Positions 44,949 to 54,138 are shown, counted from the first letter of the stretch. The stretch: DNA of 64,000 nucleotides from Heyndrickxia acidicola (GCF_001636425.1 NZ_KV440953.1:4706727-4770726); one strand, 5' to 3'. Notes: generated by a model not told the origin, from the letters alone. Program-made: numbers and translations.

Positions 44949-46580
44949 ATGTCTTCGTCTTCATCTAATTTAATAAAAGGTACGTTTATCTTAACGCTTG
45001 GTACAATTATCTCAAAAGTTTTGGGGCTTTTTTATGTTATCCCGTTTCGGGAAATTGTAGGGGGGTCTGAGCCAGTAGCCCTGTATGGCTTCGGTTATGT
45101 ACCCTACAATATTTTCATCAGTATATCCACAGCGGGAATTCCGCTCGCAGTAGCAAAATATATTGCGAAGCATAACGCGCTGGAAGAATACGCAGTAGGG
45201 CGGAAGCTGTTTAAATCCAGTACATTTATTATGATAACCTCTGGATTTGTCTGCTTTTTGATCATGTTTTTAACTGCTCCTTATTTTGCGGAGCTTGTAA
45301 TGGCAGGAAGCCAAAAAGCAAGCTTTGGTGTTGCAGATGTGACAACCGTTATTCGCGCTGTCAGCTATGCATTGATTATTATTCCTGTTATGAGCCTTAT
45401 CAGGGGATTCTTCCAGGGACATCAAATGATGGGGCCATCGGCTATATCCCAGGTAGTTGAACAAATCGTACGGACAATCTTTTTAATCGGAGGAGCCTAT
45501 GTCGTCTTAAAGGTGTTTCACGGAAGCATGGTTACCGCAATTAGTCTTGCAACGTTTGCAGCGTTTATCGGCGGGGTTGCCAGCTTGATTTGTTTGTTCT
45601 GGTACTGGAAAAAAAGTAAACCAACCTTTGATGAGCTTTTAGTGCATGATCGGGGAACAGTTACGGTTTCTCTTGGAAGTATGTATAAAGAGATCATTCT
45701 TTACGCACTTCCTTTCGTATTTGTGGGAATTGCAAACTCGCTTTACCAAATCATTGACCAAGTCACGTTTAAAAGGGCGATGGAAGCAGTCAATGCTGGC
45801 AATGCCATTGCGGATCTTGGTGTTTTAAACTTTGATGCCCATAAGCTGGTTATTATTCCTGTCTCACTTGCCACGGCCTTTTCACTAACTTTAGTTCCCT
45901 TAATTACAGAATCCTTTGCAGTCGGTGACAAAAAAGTATTAGTACGATCTGTGGACCAAACCTTTCAAATTCTTTTATTCGTGACAGTTCCTGCTGCGAT
46001 GGGATTATCCATACTGGCAGAGCCTGTCTATACATTATTTTATAATGGTCAAAGCGATATTGGGACTAGTGTATTAATGCATTATGCTCCTGTTGCAATC
46101 CTTTTTGCACTTTATTCCGTGACAGCTGCTATTCTTCAGGGGATTAATGAACAGCGATTTACAATTTTGAGTCTTTTGGTAGGCTTGCTCATTAAATTAA
46201 CCTTAAATATTCCTTTTATCGAAAAATATCATGTGCTGGGTGCGGTTTATACTACAGCATTGGGATACAGTGTATCCATTATTATTAACCTTGTTATCAT
46301 TAAGCTTTTTGCCAACTATCCATTTAAAATGATCGTAAGAAGGACCATCTTAATTGGCGTATTTAATGTCATTATGTGTGTAGTTGTCATTGCTCTTTAC
46401 AAGGGTTTAACCATCTTTTTAAGTCCTGCTTCCAAATTTCAGTCCTTCCTCATTATTGTCATTTGCGGAGGTGTCGGAGCATTGGTATACGCTGCTCTTG
46501 GACTTAAGTCCAATCTTGCTGACAGGCTGTTTGGAAGTCGTGTACAGCGTATAAAAGCAAAACTGCGGCTTGGATCATAA
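44949..46580 (+). CDS. ytgP: Lipid II flippase MurJ / YtgP-type MOP transporter
   Basis: A 14-helix membrane protein of 543 residues in the MVF/MOP exporter superfamily. B. subtilis YtgP (MurJ) moves the peptidoglycan precursor lipid II across the membrane, partly redundant with Amj. The start LIKGTFILTLGTIISKVLGL and the pattern IPVMSLIRGFFQGHQMMGPSAISQ are typical. Start ATG 44949 follows GGGAAGGGAT; an in-frame ATG at 44928 has no site. Gene order beside ytfP is as in B. subtilis. Bacillus genomes carry several related proteins (SpoVB, YabM), but length and place favour YtgP. Confidence 0.92.
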   Translation: MSSSSSNLIKGTFILTLGTIISKVLGLFYVIPFREIVGGSEPVALYGFGYVPYNIFISISTAGIPLAVAKYIAKHNALEEYAVGRKLFKSSTFIMITSGFVCFLIMFLTAPYFAELVMAGSQKASFGVADVTTVIRAVSYALIIIPVMSLIRGFFQGHQMMGPSAISQVVEQIVRTIFLIGGAYVVLKVFHGSMVTAISLATFAAFIGGVASLICLFWYWKKSKPTFDELLVHDRGTVTVSLGSMYKEIILYALPFVFVGIANSLYQIIDQVTFKRAMEAVNAGNAIADLGVLNFDAHKLVIIPVSLATAFSLTLVPLITESFAVGDKKVLVRSVDQTFQILLFVTVPAAMGLSILAEPVYTLFYNGQSDIGTSVLMHYAPVAILFALYSVTAAILQGINEQRFTILSLLVGLLIKLTLNIPFIEKYHVLGAVYTTALGYSVSIIINLVIIKLFANYPFKMIVRRTILIGVFNVIMCVVVIALYKGLTIFLSPASKFQSFLIIVICGGVGALVYAALGLKSNLADRLFGSRVQRIKAKLRLGS

Positions 46581-46606
46581 GAATTATTAAAAAAGGTTTC
46601 AATAAT

Positions 46607-46642
46607 AAAAGGAGGTCATTTTCTAATATGGCCTCCTTTTTC
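46607..46642 (+). terminator. Terminator of ytgP
   Basis: AAAAGGAGGTCA and TGGCCTCCTTTT form a stem around about ten bases, followed by T. Confidence 0.9.
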
Positions 46643-46706
46643 TAATCATCCTCTTCTTCCGCGGAGGAAAGGAGGTCGTCAGGCTGCAAAAAAAATCTTT
46701 CTTAAT

Positions 46707-47057
46707 TTAACAGTCAAAACTCTGTTTGCTGTTTATGCCGAATGGATTCATGCCTGACATAAGATTTTTGTAATTAGCATATCCCTGTTTTTCCATAGCG
46801 TCCATTTTTGCCATCGGAGGCAATTCCATAATTGGGGGTGCCAAACCGGCAGGGGTCAAATTGTTTAATTGAAGCTCAATAAGGAGAATCCTGCGATTCA
46901 TGCGATCCATATCTTTTTCCATTCTCCTGATCTCTTCCTTTAGCCTAGCATACTCCGGATCCTCCTGTTTTTGAACAGATGCTGTTTGAGGCGCGGTTTG
47001 GGGATATGGAGAATGGGGCGTATGCATTCCGTTTTGGATAACTTGCCTGTAGTGCAA
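46707..47057 (-). CDS. Hypothetical coiled-coil protein, 116 residues
   Basis: The N-terminal third is rich in Pro, Gln and Thr (HSPYPQTAPQTASVQ). A clear heptad coiled coil follows (YARLKEEIRRMEKDMDRMNR), then a Pro/Met tail. The composition recalls spore-coat or GerPC-like proteins, but I do not recognise a family. Start TTG 47057 lies about eight bases after AAAAGGAGTG, a strong site. It is a single gene convergent with ytgP. Confidence 0.7.
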   Translation of the reverse strand: MHYRQVIQNGMHTPHSPYPQTAPQTASVQKQEDPEYARLKEEIRRMEKDMDRMNRRILLIELQLNNLTPAGLAPPIMELPPMAKMDAMEKQGYANYKNLMSGMNPFGINSKQSFDC

Positions 47058-47120
47058 ACTGAATCACTCCTTTTAATCGTGCATTAAGCTAAAGCGGCGG
47101 ATAGGATAGCTTTTGAAGTT

Positions 47121-47157
47121 TGTACGCCGATGAGCAAGACGCTTTCGCTTTTCTTAT
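47121..47157 (+). repeat. Family B repeat, copy 5 (right end only)
   Basis: GTACGCCGATGAGCAAGACG and CTTTCGCTTTTCTT match the right end of family B. Confidence 0.8.
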
Positions 47158-47263
47158 ACATAGGCTATGTGGGCCAAAAGAGAATGTATGGGTGTGTACC
47201 CACTTTTTTACCTATTTTCAATCGTTTAGTTAGGCATTCAAGAAAATGATACAGATAAAATGG

Positions 47264-47428
47264 AAAGGCTCTTTTCGTAAACTTTGTTGCTATTGGAAAC
47301 AAAAATATATTTAAAATATATATTCAGTATTAAAACTTGTGAATAATACAAAAAGATGCCACGAAGACAGACAACATATGGAATAATCCTTTGTACGTAA
47401 ATCAACAATCTATGAAAAAACAGCTAAT
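47264..47428 (+). repeat. Family A repeat, copy 7 (full length)
   Basis: It runs from AAAGGCTCTTTTCGTAAACT to AACAATCTATGAAAAAACAG, with AAAAGATGCCACGAAGACAG inside. It ends 38 bp before the pseudouridine synthase gene and so forms its upstream region. Confidence 0.9.
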
Positions 47429-47466
47429 GGAAAAAATATAAAACGTTCATTAAGGGGGAAAATGAA

Positions 47467-48192
47467 ATGAGAATTGATAAACTGCTTTCAAATGCTGGTG
47501 TAGGAAGCAGGAAAGAAGTGAAAAAATTATTAAAGGACGGAGCGGTCAAAGTAAATGATGTGATAATGAAGGATGCAAAGACCAAGCTTAATCCAGAGGA
47601 GGACGTTGTTACAGTCCATGGTGAACCCGTTGTGTACCGTGAATATGTATATTTTATGATGAATAAACCTCAGGGTGTTATTTCAGCAACAGAGGATTTA
47701 CGGGACAAGACAGTAATTGATCTGTTAAAAACAGAAGATCGGATTCTAGAGCCCTTTCCAGTAGGGCGTCTGGATAAAGATACCGAGGGGCTTTTGCTGA
47801 TTACAAATGACGGAGCCCTTGCCCATCAATTGCTTTCACCCAAAAAACACGTGCCAAAAACTTATTTTGCCGTCATCGATGGAGAGGTCAGTGAAAAAGA
47901 TACGGATGCATTTCGAGAAGGGGTAACACTGGACGATGGTTATCATACAAAGCCTGGAGTGTTGAAAATCTTAAAGACAGGCCTGCGCTCTGATATCGAA
48001 TTGACTATTACAGAAGGAAAATTTCATCAGGTAAAGCGAATGTTCGAAGCAGTTGGAAAAAGGGTGGTGTATTTGAGGCGTCTTTCCATGGGGCCTCTGC
48101 TTCTGGATGAAAGCCTTCAGCTGGGAGAATACCGGGAGCTGAGTGAAGAGGAAGTGGTAAAATTAAAGGAGCATCCTCTGGTGACAGAATAA
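47467..48192 (+). CDS. rsuA: 16S rRNA pseudouridine synthase, RsuA/YtzG type
   Basis: A 241-residue enzyme that turns a uridine of 16S rRNA (U516 in E. coli) into pseudouridine. An N-terminal S4 RNA-binding domain (RIDKLLSNAGVGSRKEVKKL) is followed by the catalytic domain, with the aspartate in GRLDKDTEGLLL and the later GKFHQVKRMF. The ATG at 47467 follows AAGGGGGAAAATGAA. The closest B. subtilis gene is ytzG. RluB is the alternative, but its fold is longer. Confidence 0.9.
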   Translation: MRIDKLLSNAGVGSRKEVKKLLKDGAVKVNDVIMKDAKTKLNPEEDVVTVHGEPVVYREYVYFMMNKPQGVISATEDLRDKTVIDLLKTEDRILEPFPVGRLDKDTEGLLLITNDGALAHQLLSPKKHVPKTYFAVIDGEVSEKDTDAFREGVTLDDGYHTKPGVLKILKTGLRSDIELTITEGKFHQVKRMFEAVGKRVVYLRRLSMGPLLLDESLQLGEYRELSEEEVVKLKEHPLVTE

Positions 48193-48267
48193 AGGTGAAA
48201 TCCTTTCGAATAGAGAAGTTTTCATCAAGGCGTTTTTCGCAAATACTGTATTATTCATAATTAAGTT

Positions 48268-48429
48268 AGGGCTCTTTTCGTAAACTTTGTTGTTATTTGA
48301 CATAAAAGATGATGAAAATAACAGGTTTTAAAAAAAACTTGTAAATAGCTTATGAAAAGTTATCACGAAGATGAACGATATGAATTTATCCATTGTAAGT
48401 AAAGCAACTATTTATGCGAGAACAGCCTT
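48268..48429 (+). repeat. Family A repeat, copy 8
   Basis: AGGGCTCTTTTCGTAAACTT and AAGCAACTATTTATGCGAGA with CAGCC at the end. The middle has TATCACGAAGATGAACGATA in place of the usual GATGCCACGAAGACAG block. Confidence 0.85.
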
Positions 48430-48433
48430 CATC

Positions 48434-48490
48434 AAAAAACGAACAAAAGAACTGAATCTTTCATTGGGATTCAGTTCTTTTGTTCGTTTT
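48434..48490. terminator. Long perfect terminator hairpin
   Basis: AAAACGAACAAAAGAACTGA and TCAGTTCTTTTGTTCGTTTT form a stem of more than 20 bp with a loop of about 11-13 bases. It lies between the convergent pseudouridine synthase and ytzE genes and can serve both. Confidence 0.93.
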
Positions 48491-48552
48491 ACAAGGTGTT
48501 TATACAAAATGCTCGTCTTGTTCACGAGCGCCTTTTAAGACAATATTTATTT

Positions 48553-48774
48553 TTAAGATGAAATTCGAACTCTTTTTTCTGTTGTTGTCCAGGTTCCGCG
48601 GTGCGGACTTTTAATTAAGTCGTTGTATGCCAGTACATTTAAATCTCTTTGAATAGTACGCGGAGTGATGCCGAACTCATCTACAAGTTCCTGGGTCGTA
48701 ACTGCACCATTTTCCTTGATAAACACGTAGATTGATTTAATTCGGGTTAACATTCTATTCGTTGAAGGTTTCAA
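48553..48774 (-). CDS. ytzE: YtzE, DeoR-type helix-turn-helix protein
   Basis: A 73-residue DNA-binding protein consisting of the DeoR N-terminal helix-turn-helix only: ELVDEFGITPRTIQRDLNVL is the recognition region. No sugar-phosphate sensor domain follows, so it is not a classical DeoR repressor. B. subtilis YtzE has the same length and almost the same helix. Start TTG 48774 lies seven bases after GGGAGTGG. Targets are not known. Confidence 0.92.
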   Translation of the reverse strand: MKPSTNRMLTRIKSIYVFIKENGAVTTQELVDEFGITPRTIQRDLNVLAYNDLIKSPHRGTWTTTEKRVRISS

Positions 48775-49159
48775 AAAACCACTCCCTCATCTTTTTTCCT
48801 AAGACAAAGACTGCGGACGGCTTCTATTGAGGAAATAATTCCTCCTTGATTAAATGTTTAATTCCAGTAGACAACTCCTTTTCTTAAACTTATTTACAAA
48901 TCTAAGATGCGGACACTTATATTGTACACTTAACACATTTAATTTACAAACATAAAGCTAAAATTTCTCCTACTAATAGCCTATGAATATGGCTTGCAAG
49001 TATGACTGTTTCATTCTCTTAGTGTATAAAAGGAATGAATTAGAAATGATCCTTAATATCCCGGAGCCTCGGGCTGTCTTATAATATTTATTTCAAGTTT
49101 TAAAAAGGGTAAAATATAAAGAGCTAGTATTATATATCCCTAAAAAGGAGTTTTTAATC

Positions 49160-50587
49160 ATGACTACTATTAATTGGATGAAAGAAGTAGAAAAAAGACA
49201 AGACGATTTGATAAAGGATTTACAAGGTTTATTACATATTAAAAGTGTGCTGGATGAAGAAAATGCAACCGAAGATGCTCCTTTAGGAAAAGGTGTGAAG
49301 GAAGCGTTGGATTACTTATTAGATCTTGGAAACAAGGACGGCTTTATAAGCAAGAATGTCGGCAATCTGGCCGGGCACCTGGAAATGGGAGAAGGAAAGG
49401 GGCTAGTCGGGATATTATGTCACGTGGATGTGGTGCCTGAAGGAGATGGCTGGAGTGTTGACCCTTATTCCGGAGTTATAAAGGATGGGAAGATTTTTGC
49501 AAGAGGATCCAGTGATGATAAGGGTCCGACGCTGGCAGCCTATTATGGGATGAAAATTGTGAAAGAACTGGGGCTGCCTCTTGAGAAAAGGGTCCGCTTG
49601 ATTGTTGGTACAGATGAGGAAAGTGATTGGCGCTGTGTTGATCATTATTTTGAGCGTGAAGAGATGCCGGATATGGGGTTTGCACCTGATGGTGATTTTC
49701 CGATTATAAATGCAGAAAAAGGGATAGCCGATTATGATCTTGTATTTAAACCTGAAGCTGAAGCAAATTCAGCCAATGTGCGTTTGGTTTCTTTTCATTC
49801 TGGAAGACGCTACAACATGGTACCAGACCATGCGGAAGCAAAGCTTCAAGTGAATGGAAATAAAGGGGATATTTCGGAGGAGTTCCAGAAATTTATGCAA
49901 AATGCTTCTTTAAAAGGGAAAATTTTTGAGGAAAATGGTGAAATTTCTCTTGTATTAGAAGGAAAATCAGCACATGGAATGGAACCTAATAATGGAGTGA
50001 ATGCCGGGCTTCAGCTTGCTAAATTTTTATATGATTATTCTGAGCAATTGAATGGGGGCGGAAAACAGTTCATTGATTTCGCTGTTCAATTCTTATATGA
50101 ACAATCGCGCGGTGAAGGATTTGGCATAAAATACTCAGATGAGATTACTGGTGACCTGACGATGAATGTCGGAAGGCTGGACTACAACGAGGAAAACGGA
50201 GGGCGCTTTGGAATTAATATGCGCTATCCAGTGACATTCAATATGGAGAGCGGCTTAAAGTCAATTAAAGAAATTCTTGAGAAAAATGGATATACTTTAG
50301 AAAACTTTTCTGACTCCAAGCCTCATCATGTCGATAAGAATGAGCCGCTTATTAAGACACTTCAGAAAGTTTATGAAGACCAAACAGGTGAAAAAGCTGA
50401 GCTTCTGGCGATTGGCGGCGGGACCTATGCCCGTTCTTTAACAACTGGTGTTGCTTTTGGAGCTTTGTTTCCTGGCCGTCCGGATGTCATGCACCAAAAA
50501 GATGAGTTTATGTTTGTTGAAGATTTATTTAAAGCAACAGCCATTTATGCTCAGGCCATTTTTGAATTGGCTGGCAGGAATAACTAA
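49160..50587 (+). CDS. pepV: Dipeptidase PepV (M20 family)
   Basis: A zinc-dependent dipeptidase of 475 residues that would release amino acids from dipeptides in the cytoplasm. Metal ligands are in CHVDVVPEGDGW, RGSSDDKGPTLA and DEESDWRC, followed by a lid domain and the later ligand GGGTYAR/MHQKDE region. The ATG at 49160 follows AAAAAGGAG. It is 30 bp before dat and probably in one operon with it, the arrangement known in other bacilli (B. subtilis YtjP). Confidence 0.93.
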   Translation: MTTINWMKEVEKRQDDLIKDLQGLLHIKSVLDEENATEDAPLGKGVKEALDYLLDLGNKDGFISKNVGNLAGHLEMGEGKGLVGILCHVDVVPEGDGWSVDPYSGVIKDGKIFARGSSDDKGPTLAAYYGMKIVKELGLPLEKRVRLIVGTDEESDWRCVDHYFEREEMPDMGFAPDGDFPIINAEKGIADYDLVFKPEAEANSANVRLVSFHSGRRYNMVPDHAEAKLQVNGNKGDISEEFQKFMQNASLKGKIFEENGEISLVLEGKSAHGMEPNNGVNAGLQLAKFLYDYSEQLNGGGKQFIDFAVQFLYEQSRGEGFGIKYSDEITGDLTMNVGRLDYNEENGGRFGINMRYPVTFNMESGLKSIKEILEKNGYTLENFSDSKPHHVDKNEPLIKTLQKVYEDQTGEKAELLAIGGGTYARSLTTGVAFGALFPGRPDVMHQKDEFMFVEDLFKATAIYAQAIFELAGRNN

Positions 50588-50617
50588 AAAAAGATTTTAA
50601 CAGACAGGGGGATTACT

Positions 50618-51514
50618 TTGGAGAAAATTATTTTTAACGGGGAATTAGTTGAACGCACTGGAATCAACATTGATATTGAAGATCGCGGGTACCAATTTGG
50701 TGACGGCATTTATGAGGTAATAAGGGTCTATAACGGAAAGCTGTTTACAAAGGAAGAGCATATTAAACGGCTGTACGAAAGTGCAGAAAAAATTTCCATG
50801 GAACTCCCCTATGACAGGAACTCCCTTGAAGAGCAGCTTGAAAATCTGGTAAAAGAGAATCAATTAAAGACCGGAATTATTTATCTGCAATTTACACGCG
50901 GCGTTGCAATGCGGGCACATGGATTTCCGGGAGATGATGTTGTTCCGGTATTTATTGCCTATACCAGGGAAGTTGAAAGACCAGAGTCCTCTATGAAAAA
51001 TGGAGTAAAAGGGATTTTAGTGGATGACATCCGCTGGCTGCGCTGTGACATAAAAAGCCTGAACTTGCTTGGCAATATCCTGGCTAAACAGGAAGCAGCA
51101 AATCATGGCTGTTTCGAAGCCATTCAGCATCGTTCCAATATTGTTACAGAAGGGTCATCTTCAAATGCATTTGTTATCAAGAATGGAGAACTATGGACTC
51201 ATCCGGCTACAAACCTCATTTTAAATGGAATTACCAGAAGGGTAATTCTGGACATTTGCAAAGAACAGGGAATTCAAGTAATAGAGAAGCCTTTTACAGT
51301 GGATGAGCTTTTGGATGCTGACGAAATATTTATTTCGAGTACGACTTCTGAAATTATGCCGATTGTGCAGTTAGCCAAAAATACCAAATCGGATATTCTG
51401 CTAAATGAAAAAACAATCGGGGATGGTAAGCCGGGTCAATTGACACGTAAGCTTCAAGAGCTTTTTGAAAAGGAAATTGAGAAGCAGTGTTATTCAGCTA
51501 GACTCTTTTCGTAA
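50618..51514 (+). CDS. dat: D-alanine aminotransferase
   Basis: A PLP-dependent class IV aminotransferase of 298 residues that makes D-glutamate and pyruvate from D-alanine and 2-oxoglutarate, for cell-wall synthesis. The cofactor lysine is Lys146 in LRCDIKSLNLLGN. YQFGDGIYEV near residue 25 and the arginine-rich RGVAMRAHGFP are typical. Start TTG 50618 follows CAGGGGG. The usual length is about 282-290. The last residues RLFS and the stop TAA are made of the left end of a family A repeat (from 51499), so the native C-terminus was lost or extended. Confidence 0.92.
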   Translation: MEKIIFNGELVERTGINIDIEDRGYQFGDGIYEVIRVYNGKLFTKEEHIKRLYESAEKISMELPYDRNSLEEQLENLVKENQLKTGIIYLQFTRGVAMRAHGFPGDDVVPVFIAYTREVERPESSMKNGVKGILVDDIRWLRCDIKSLNLLGNILAKQEAANHGCFEAIQHRSNIVTEGSSSNAFVIKNGELWTHPATNLILNGITRRVILDICKEQGIQVIEKPFTVDELLDADEIFISSTTSEIMPIVQLAKNTKSDILLNEKTIGDGKPGQLTRKLQELFEKEIEKQCYSARLFS

Positions 51515-51785
51515 ACTTTGTTGCTGTTTAATTGAGTTTTATGTGAAAACATCTTTAATAATCAAATGGTAAAGCAGATAGCAGCAATAGGGCTATCTGC
51601 TTTTTTGTTGCTCTTTTTCGTAAACTTTGTTGCTCTTTTTCGTAAACTTTGTTGCTCTTTTCCTAAACTTTGTTGCTATTTGAAACAAATTCTTGTTAAT
51701 AGTTTACAAACGATGCTGTGAAGACAGACAACCTGCGGAAAGATCCTGTGTACAGTGTGTCCCAATAGATGTGAATACAGCTTTT
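51499..51785 (+). repeat. Family A repeat, copy 9 (composite with tandem ends)
   Basis: One left end (GACTCTTTTCGTAAACTTTG) begins inside dat. After the dat terminator a second element begins with three tandem left ends of 22 bp (GCTCTTTTTCGTAAACTTTG type; about 51609-51672). It continues TTGCTATTTGAAACAAATTC, then GATGCTGTGAAGACAGACAA and a poor right end near 51775. Confidence 0.85.
51570..51607 (+). terminator. Terminator of pepV-dat
   Basis: AAAGCAGATAGC and GCTATCTGCTTTTTT form the stem with loop AGCAATAGG. Confidence 0.92.
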
Positions 51786-51846
51786 GGTTAAAGTCCTAAG
51801 TTTCATTGGGCCCAATATACCATTTTTGCAGGATCATTTATTCGAA

Positions 51847-52017
51847 TCAAGGAGTGGGAGTCGAATCTTCATTCTTTTTCTGAACGACCACTTCTGTATG
51901 GTGTACTAATTGTATTTGCTTGCCATCTGCCTTTTTAATCTCACAATAGCCGCTGTCATAAAGATGGAAAACCTCGTATAAGTCTTTGTCGAATAAGACT
52001 AAGTCTCCTTTTACCAT
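51847..52017 (-). CDS. Small protein, 56 residues, upstream of thpR
   Basis: A short gene from ATG 52017 to TGA 51847-51849, with AGAAAGGAGAAGG nine or so bases before the start. The product begins MVKGDLVLFDKDLYEVFHLY, has YCEIKKADGKQIQLVHHTEVVV in the middle in two strands, and an acidic, Pro-rich end. It looks like a small beta-barrel fold (SH3 or KOW-like pattern, inferred). I do not recognise a named family. It is divergent from thpR. Confidence 0.75.
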   Translation of the reverse strand: MVKGDLVLFDKDLYEVFHLYDSGYCEIKKADGKQIQLVHHTEVVVQKKNEDSTPTP

Positions 52018-52114
52018 AAACCTTCTCCTTTCTGTTTTTTGGCTGAATGGTTAATAATTCCACGCTGATTTGATACACTAGTAATAACAATCTATGTCGA
52101 AATGAGGTGAGATT

Positions 52115-52669
52115 ATGACTGGTACGCATTATTTTTTCGCTTTGGCGCTTCCTGAAGAAATAAAGCAGTATTTATATGAAATGACGAAAGAAATCCGACA
52201 TTCCTTTCCGTTTAAAAAGTGGGTTCACCAAGAGGATTATCATATAACCTTGGCTTTTTTGGGGCGGACAGAGCCGGAAAAGCTTGAAGATACTCTGGAA
52301 TGTCTTCATTCTTCTCTTTCAGCTATTGCATCCTTTCCTCTTGAATTGGATCACTTAGGGATATTTGGCAAACAGGAGGCTCCCCGAATTCTGTGGGCAG
52401 GAGTAAAGGAATCCGACTCTCTGAACAATTTAAGGAACCAGGTTTATAATTGCTGTTTAAAAGCGGGTTTTATACTGGATTCAAAACCATTTGCCCCGCA
52501 TATTACCCTTTCACGCAAATGGACTGAAAAAGAACCATTCTCAAGTCAAAAGCTTCATACTATAATAAAAGAAAAGCAATTATTTACAGGCAATCGGGTT
52601 GTTTTATATCAAACACATCTAGATCGGATACCAAAATACGAAGAAAAAAAGGTATTCTTGTTAAACTGA
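52115..52669 (+). CDS. thpR: RNA 2',3'-cyclic phosphodiesterase (2'-5' RNA ligase family)
   Basis: A 184-residue member of the 2H phosphoesterase superfamily. The two catalytic HxT motifs are HIT at residues 43-45 (DYHITLAFLG) and 129-131 (APHITLSRKW). Such enzymes open 2',3'-cyclic phosphates at RNA ends; tRNA half ligation is seen in vitro. The ATG at 52115 follows GAGGTGAG. It corresponds to B. subtilis ytlP by place, ahead of ytlQ and ytmP. Confidence 0.92.
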   Translation: MTGTHYFFALALPEEIKQYLYEMTKEIRHSFPFKKWVHQEDYHITLAFLGRTEPEKLEDTLECLHSSLSAIASFPLELDHLGIFGKQEAPRILWAGVKESDSLNNLRNQVYNCCLKAGFILDSKPFAPHITLSRKWTEKEPFSSQKLHTIIKEKQLFTGNRVVLYQTHLDRIPKYEEKKVFLLN

Positions 52670-52721
52670 ACGAGCGGATTTTTAAAATGGACTCTGATAA
52701 AAATCAATGTTGATTATAGAC

Positions 52722-52862
52722 CTATGTTGATAGGAGCAGATACGTGAGACACCTGCTAAGAAAAGCGAGTTAGGGAAGACCCCGCAGGAGCTTGAGACGA
52801 GGAGGCTCCCCTACCGCCCGAGGAAAGCGAGTGTCTGCAGCGGAAATCACCAGGCAAAATTA
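52722..52862. repeat. Family C repeat, copy 3
   Basis: ATGTTGATAGGAGCAGATAC, GAGACACCTGCTAAGAAAAG, AGACCCCGCAGGAGCTTGAG, ACGAGGAGGCTCCCCTACCG and GCGAGTGTCTGCAGCGGAAA follow the family C order. Confidence 0.88.
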
Positions 52863-52877
52863 ATATGGCTATTAAAT

Positions 52878-53043
52878 AAGGCTCTTTTCGTAAACTTTGT
52901 TGCTATTTGTGTAAAAGAAATATTGAAAAACAAGGTTTAAGGTTGAAAACCATAAACTTAGGACGAAAAGATGCCACGATAGATAGCTAAATACGGATTT
53001 AACACTTTCGCGAAAAACAACAATTTATGCGAAAACAGCCTTA
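52878..53043 (+). repeat. Family A repeat, copy 10 (full length)
   Basis: AAGGCTCTTTTCGTAAACTT to CAATTTATGCGAAAACAGCC, with GGACGAAAAGATGCCACGAT inside. It follows family C copy 3 by 15 bp, the same C-then-A adjacency as at 21835-22390. Confidence 0.9.
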
Positions 53044-53115
53044 AATAAAGATTTTATAATAACAGAATGCATACATATGTGTTAAAACAATAGAGCTTAA
53101 AAAAGGAAGAATGAA

Positions 53116-54069
53116 ATGGGACAGTTAATAAAGCTGCAGGACTATATTTCAAGATATGAAATTGATCATTTGCGATATCCTGCACAATTTATGCGCTTGA
53201 AAAAACAGCAGTGGCTGCTTCTGAAAGAAGCGTGGAAAAATGGCGAACATCTGCATAAAGAAGACCCTGAGACCGCCAAGGAAGAACAGTGGGGTTTGAT
53301 AAAAAAATTCAAGAGCATTTTGAAAAAAGAAAAACTGGAAAGCGGGCTTGAGGATCAAAGCAAAGATAAAGCAGAGGAATTCAATTTCACTTTTTCACCT
53401 TTGCTCCACTATCTGCCGGAAACGGAAGAAGAGCTCAAAAAGATATTTTTAGACCAGTTTTTTTCCTTTCAAATTAAATGGGCAAGCAGCACGATATGGG
53501 ATCAATCCTTTGTCGATTCACGCTACTACCGTGACGATAAGCTGAAATATTTACTGCAGCGGTTTCCTGATACGTTTTTAGTTTTTTACCAGCCTGTTTT
53601 TATGGTGAAAAAAGCACCAGTAGAAATGAACGTACTTCTCGTCACGCCAACGGATATTTGGTGCCTGGTTTTTATTGAAGAGGAAAAAGATGAGGTGTAT
53701 ATTGGTTCTACCGAACATTTCTGGGTAAAACGTTCAAGCAGGGCAGAAAGAAAGATTTTAAACCCCGTAATTGATTTGAACAGAATGGCAAAAATAATAA
53801 AGCCGATCCTTACCGAAAATGATGTTGAACTGCCTGTTAGGATGGGGATCATCTGCCGTGAGGGCTATATAGATTTTCCAGATGCCCCCTATGATCTGGC
53901 GCTGATTGATAAAAGAAGATATCCGGACTGGTTCCGGCAGCAAAGGGGCCTTCATTCTCCCATTAAGCATATGCAGCTGAAAGCCGTTAAAGCGCTTTTG
54001 GATAACTGCCAGACTTCGTACGTTCCCAGAAGCCCTGTGGAACAAGAGATTATGGACAAAAGTGAATAA
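53116..54069 (+). CDS. ytlQ: YtlQ-like protein of unknown function
   Basis: A 317-residue soluble protein. The N-terminal half is highly charged and helical (KLQDYISRYEIDHLRYPAQF, then a Lys/Glu-rich stretch). The second half is strand-rich, with DTFLVFYQPVFMVKKAPVEM and a region like a restriction-nuclease or NERD fold core (inferred only). The ATG at 53116 follows AAAAGGAAG. Length and position between thpR and ytmP match B. subtilis YtlQ, which has no known function. Confidence 0.8.
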   Translation: MGQLIKLQDYISRYEIDHLRYPAQFMRLKKQQWLLLKEAWKNGEHLHKEDPETAKEEQWGLIKKFKSILKKEKLESGLEDQSKDKAEEFNFTFSPLLHYLPETEEELKKIFLDQFFSFQIKWASSTIWDQSFVDSRYYRDDKLKYLLQRFPDTFLVFYQPVFMVKKAPVEMNVLLVTPTDIWCLVFIEEEKDEVYIGSTEHFWVKRSSRAERKILNPVIDLNRMAKIIKPILTENDVELPVRMGIICREGYIDFPDAPYDLALIDKRRYPDWFRQQRGLHSPIKHMQLKAVKALLDNCQTSYVPRSPVEQEIMDKSE

Positions 54070-54138
54070 TACAGTTTAGCTGGTACAGGCGCTGGTGAAT
54101 GGGAGAAAAAAGGAAAACCGGAAATTTTAGATTTTAGC

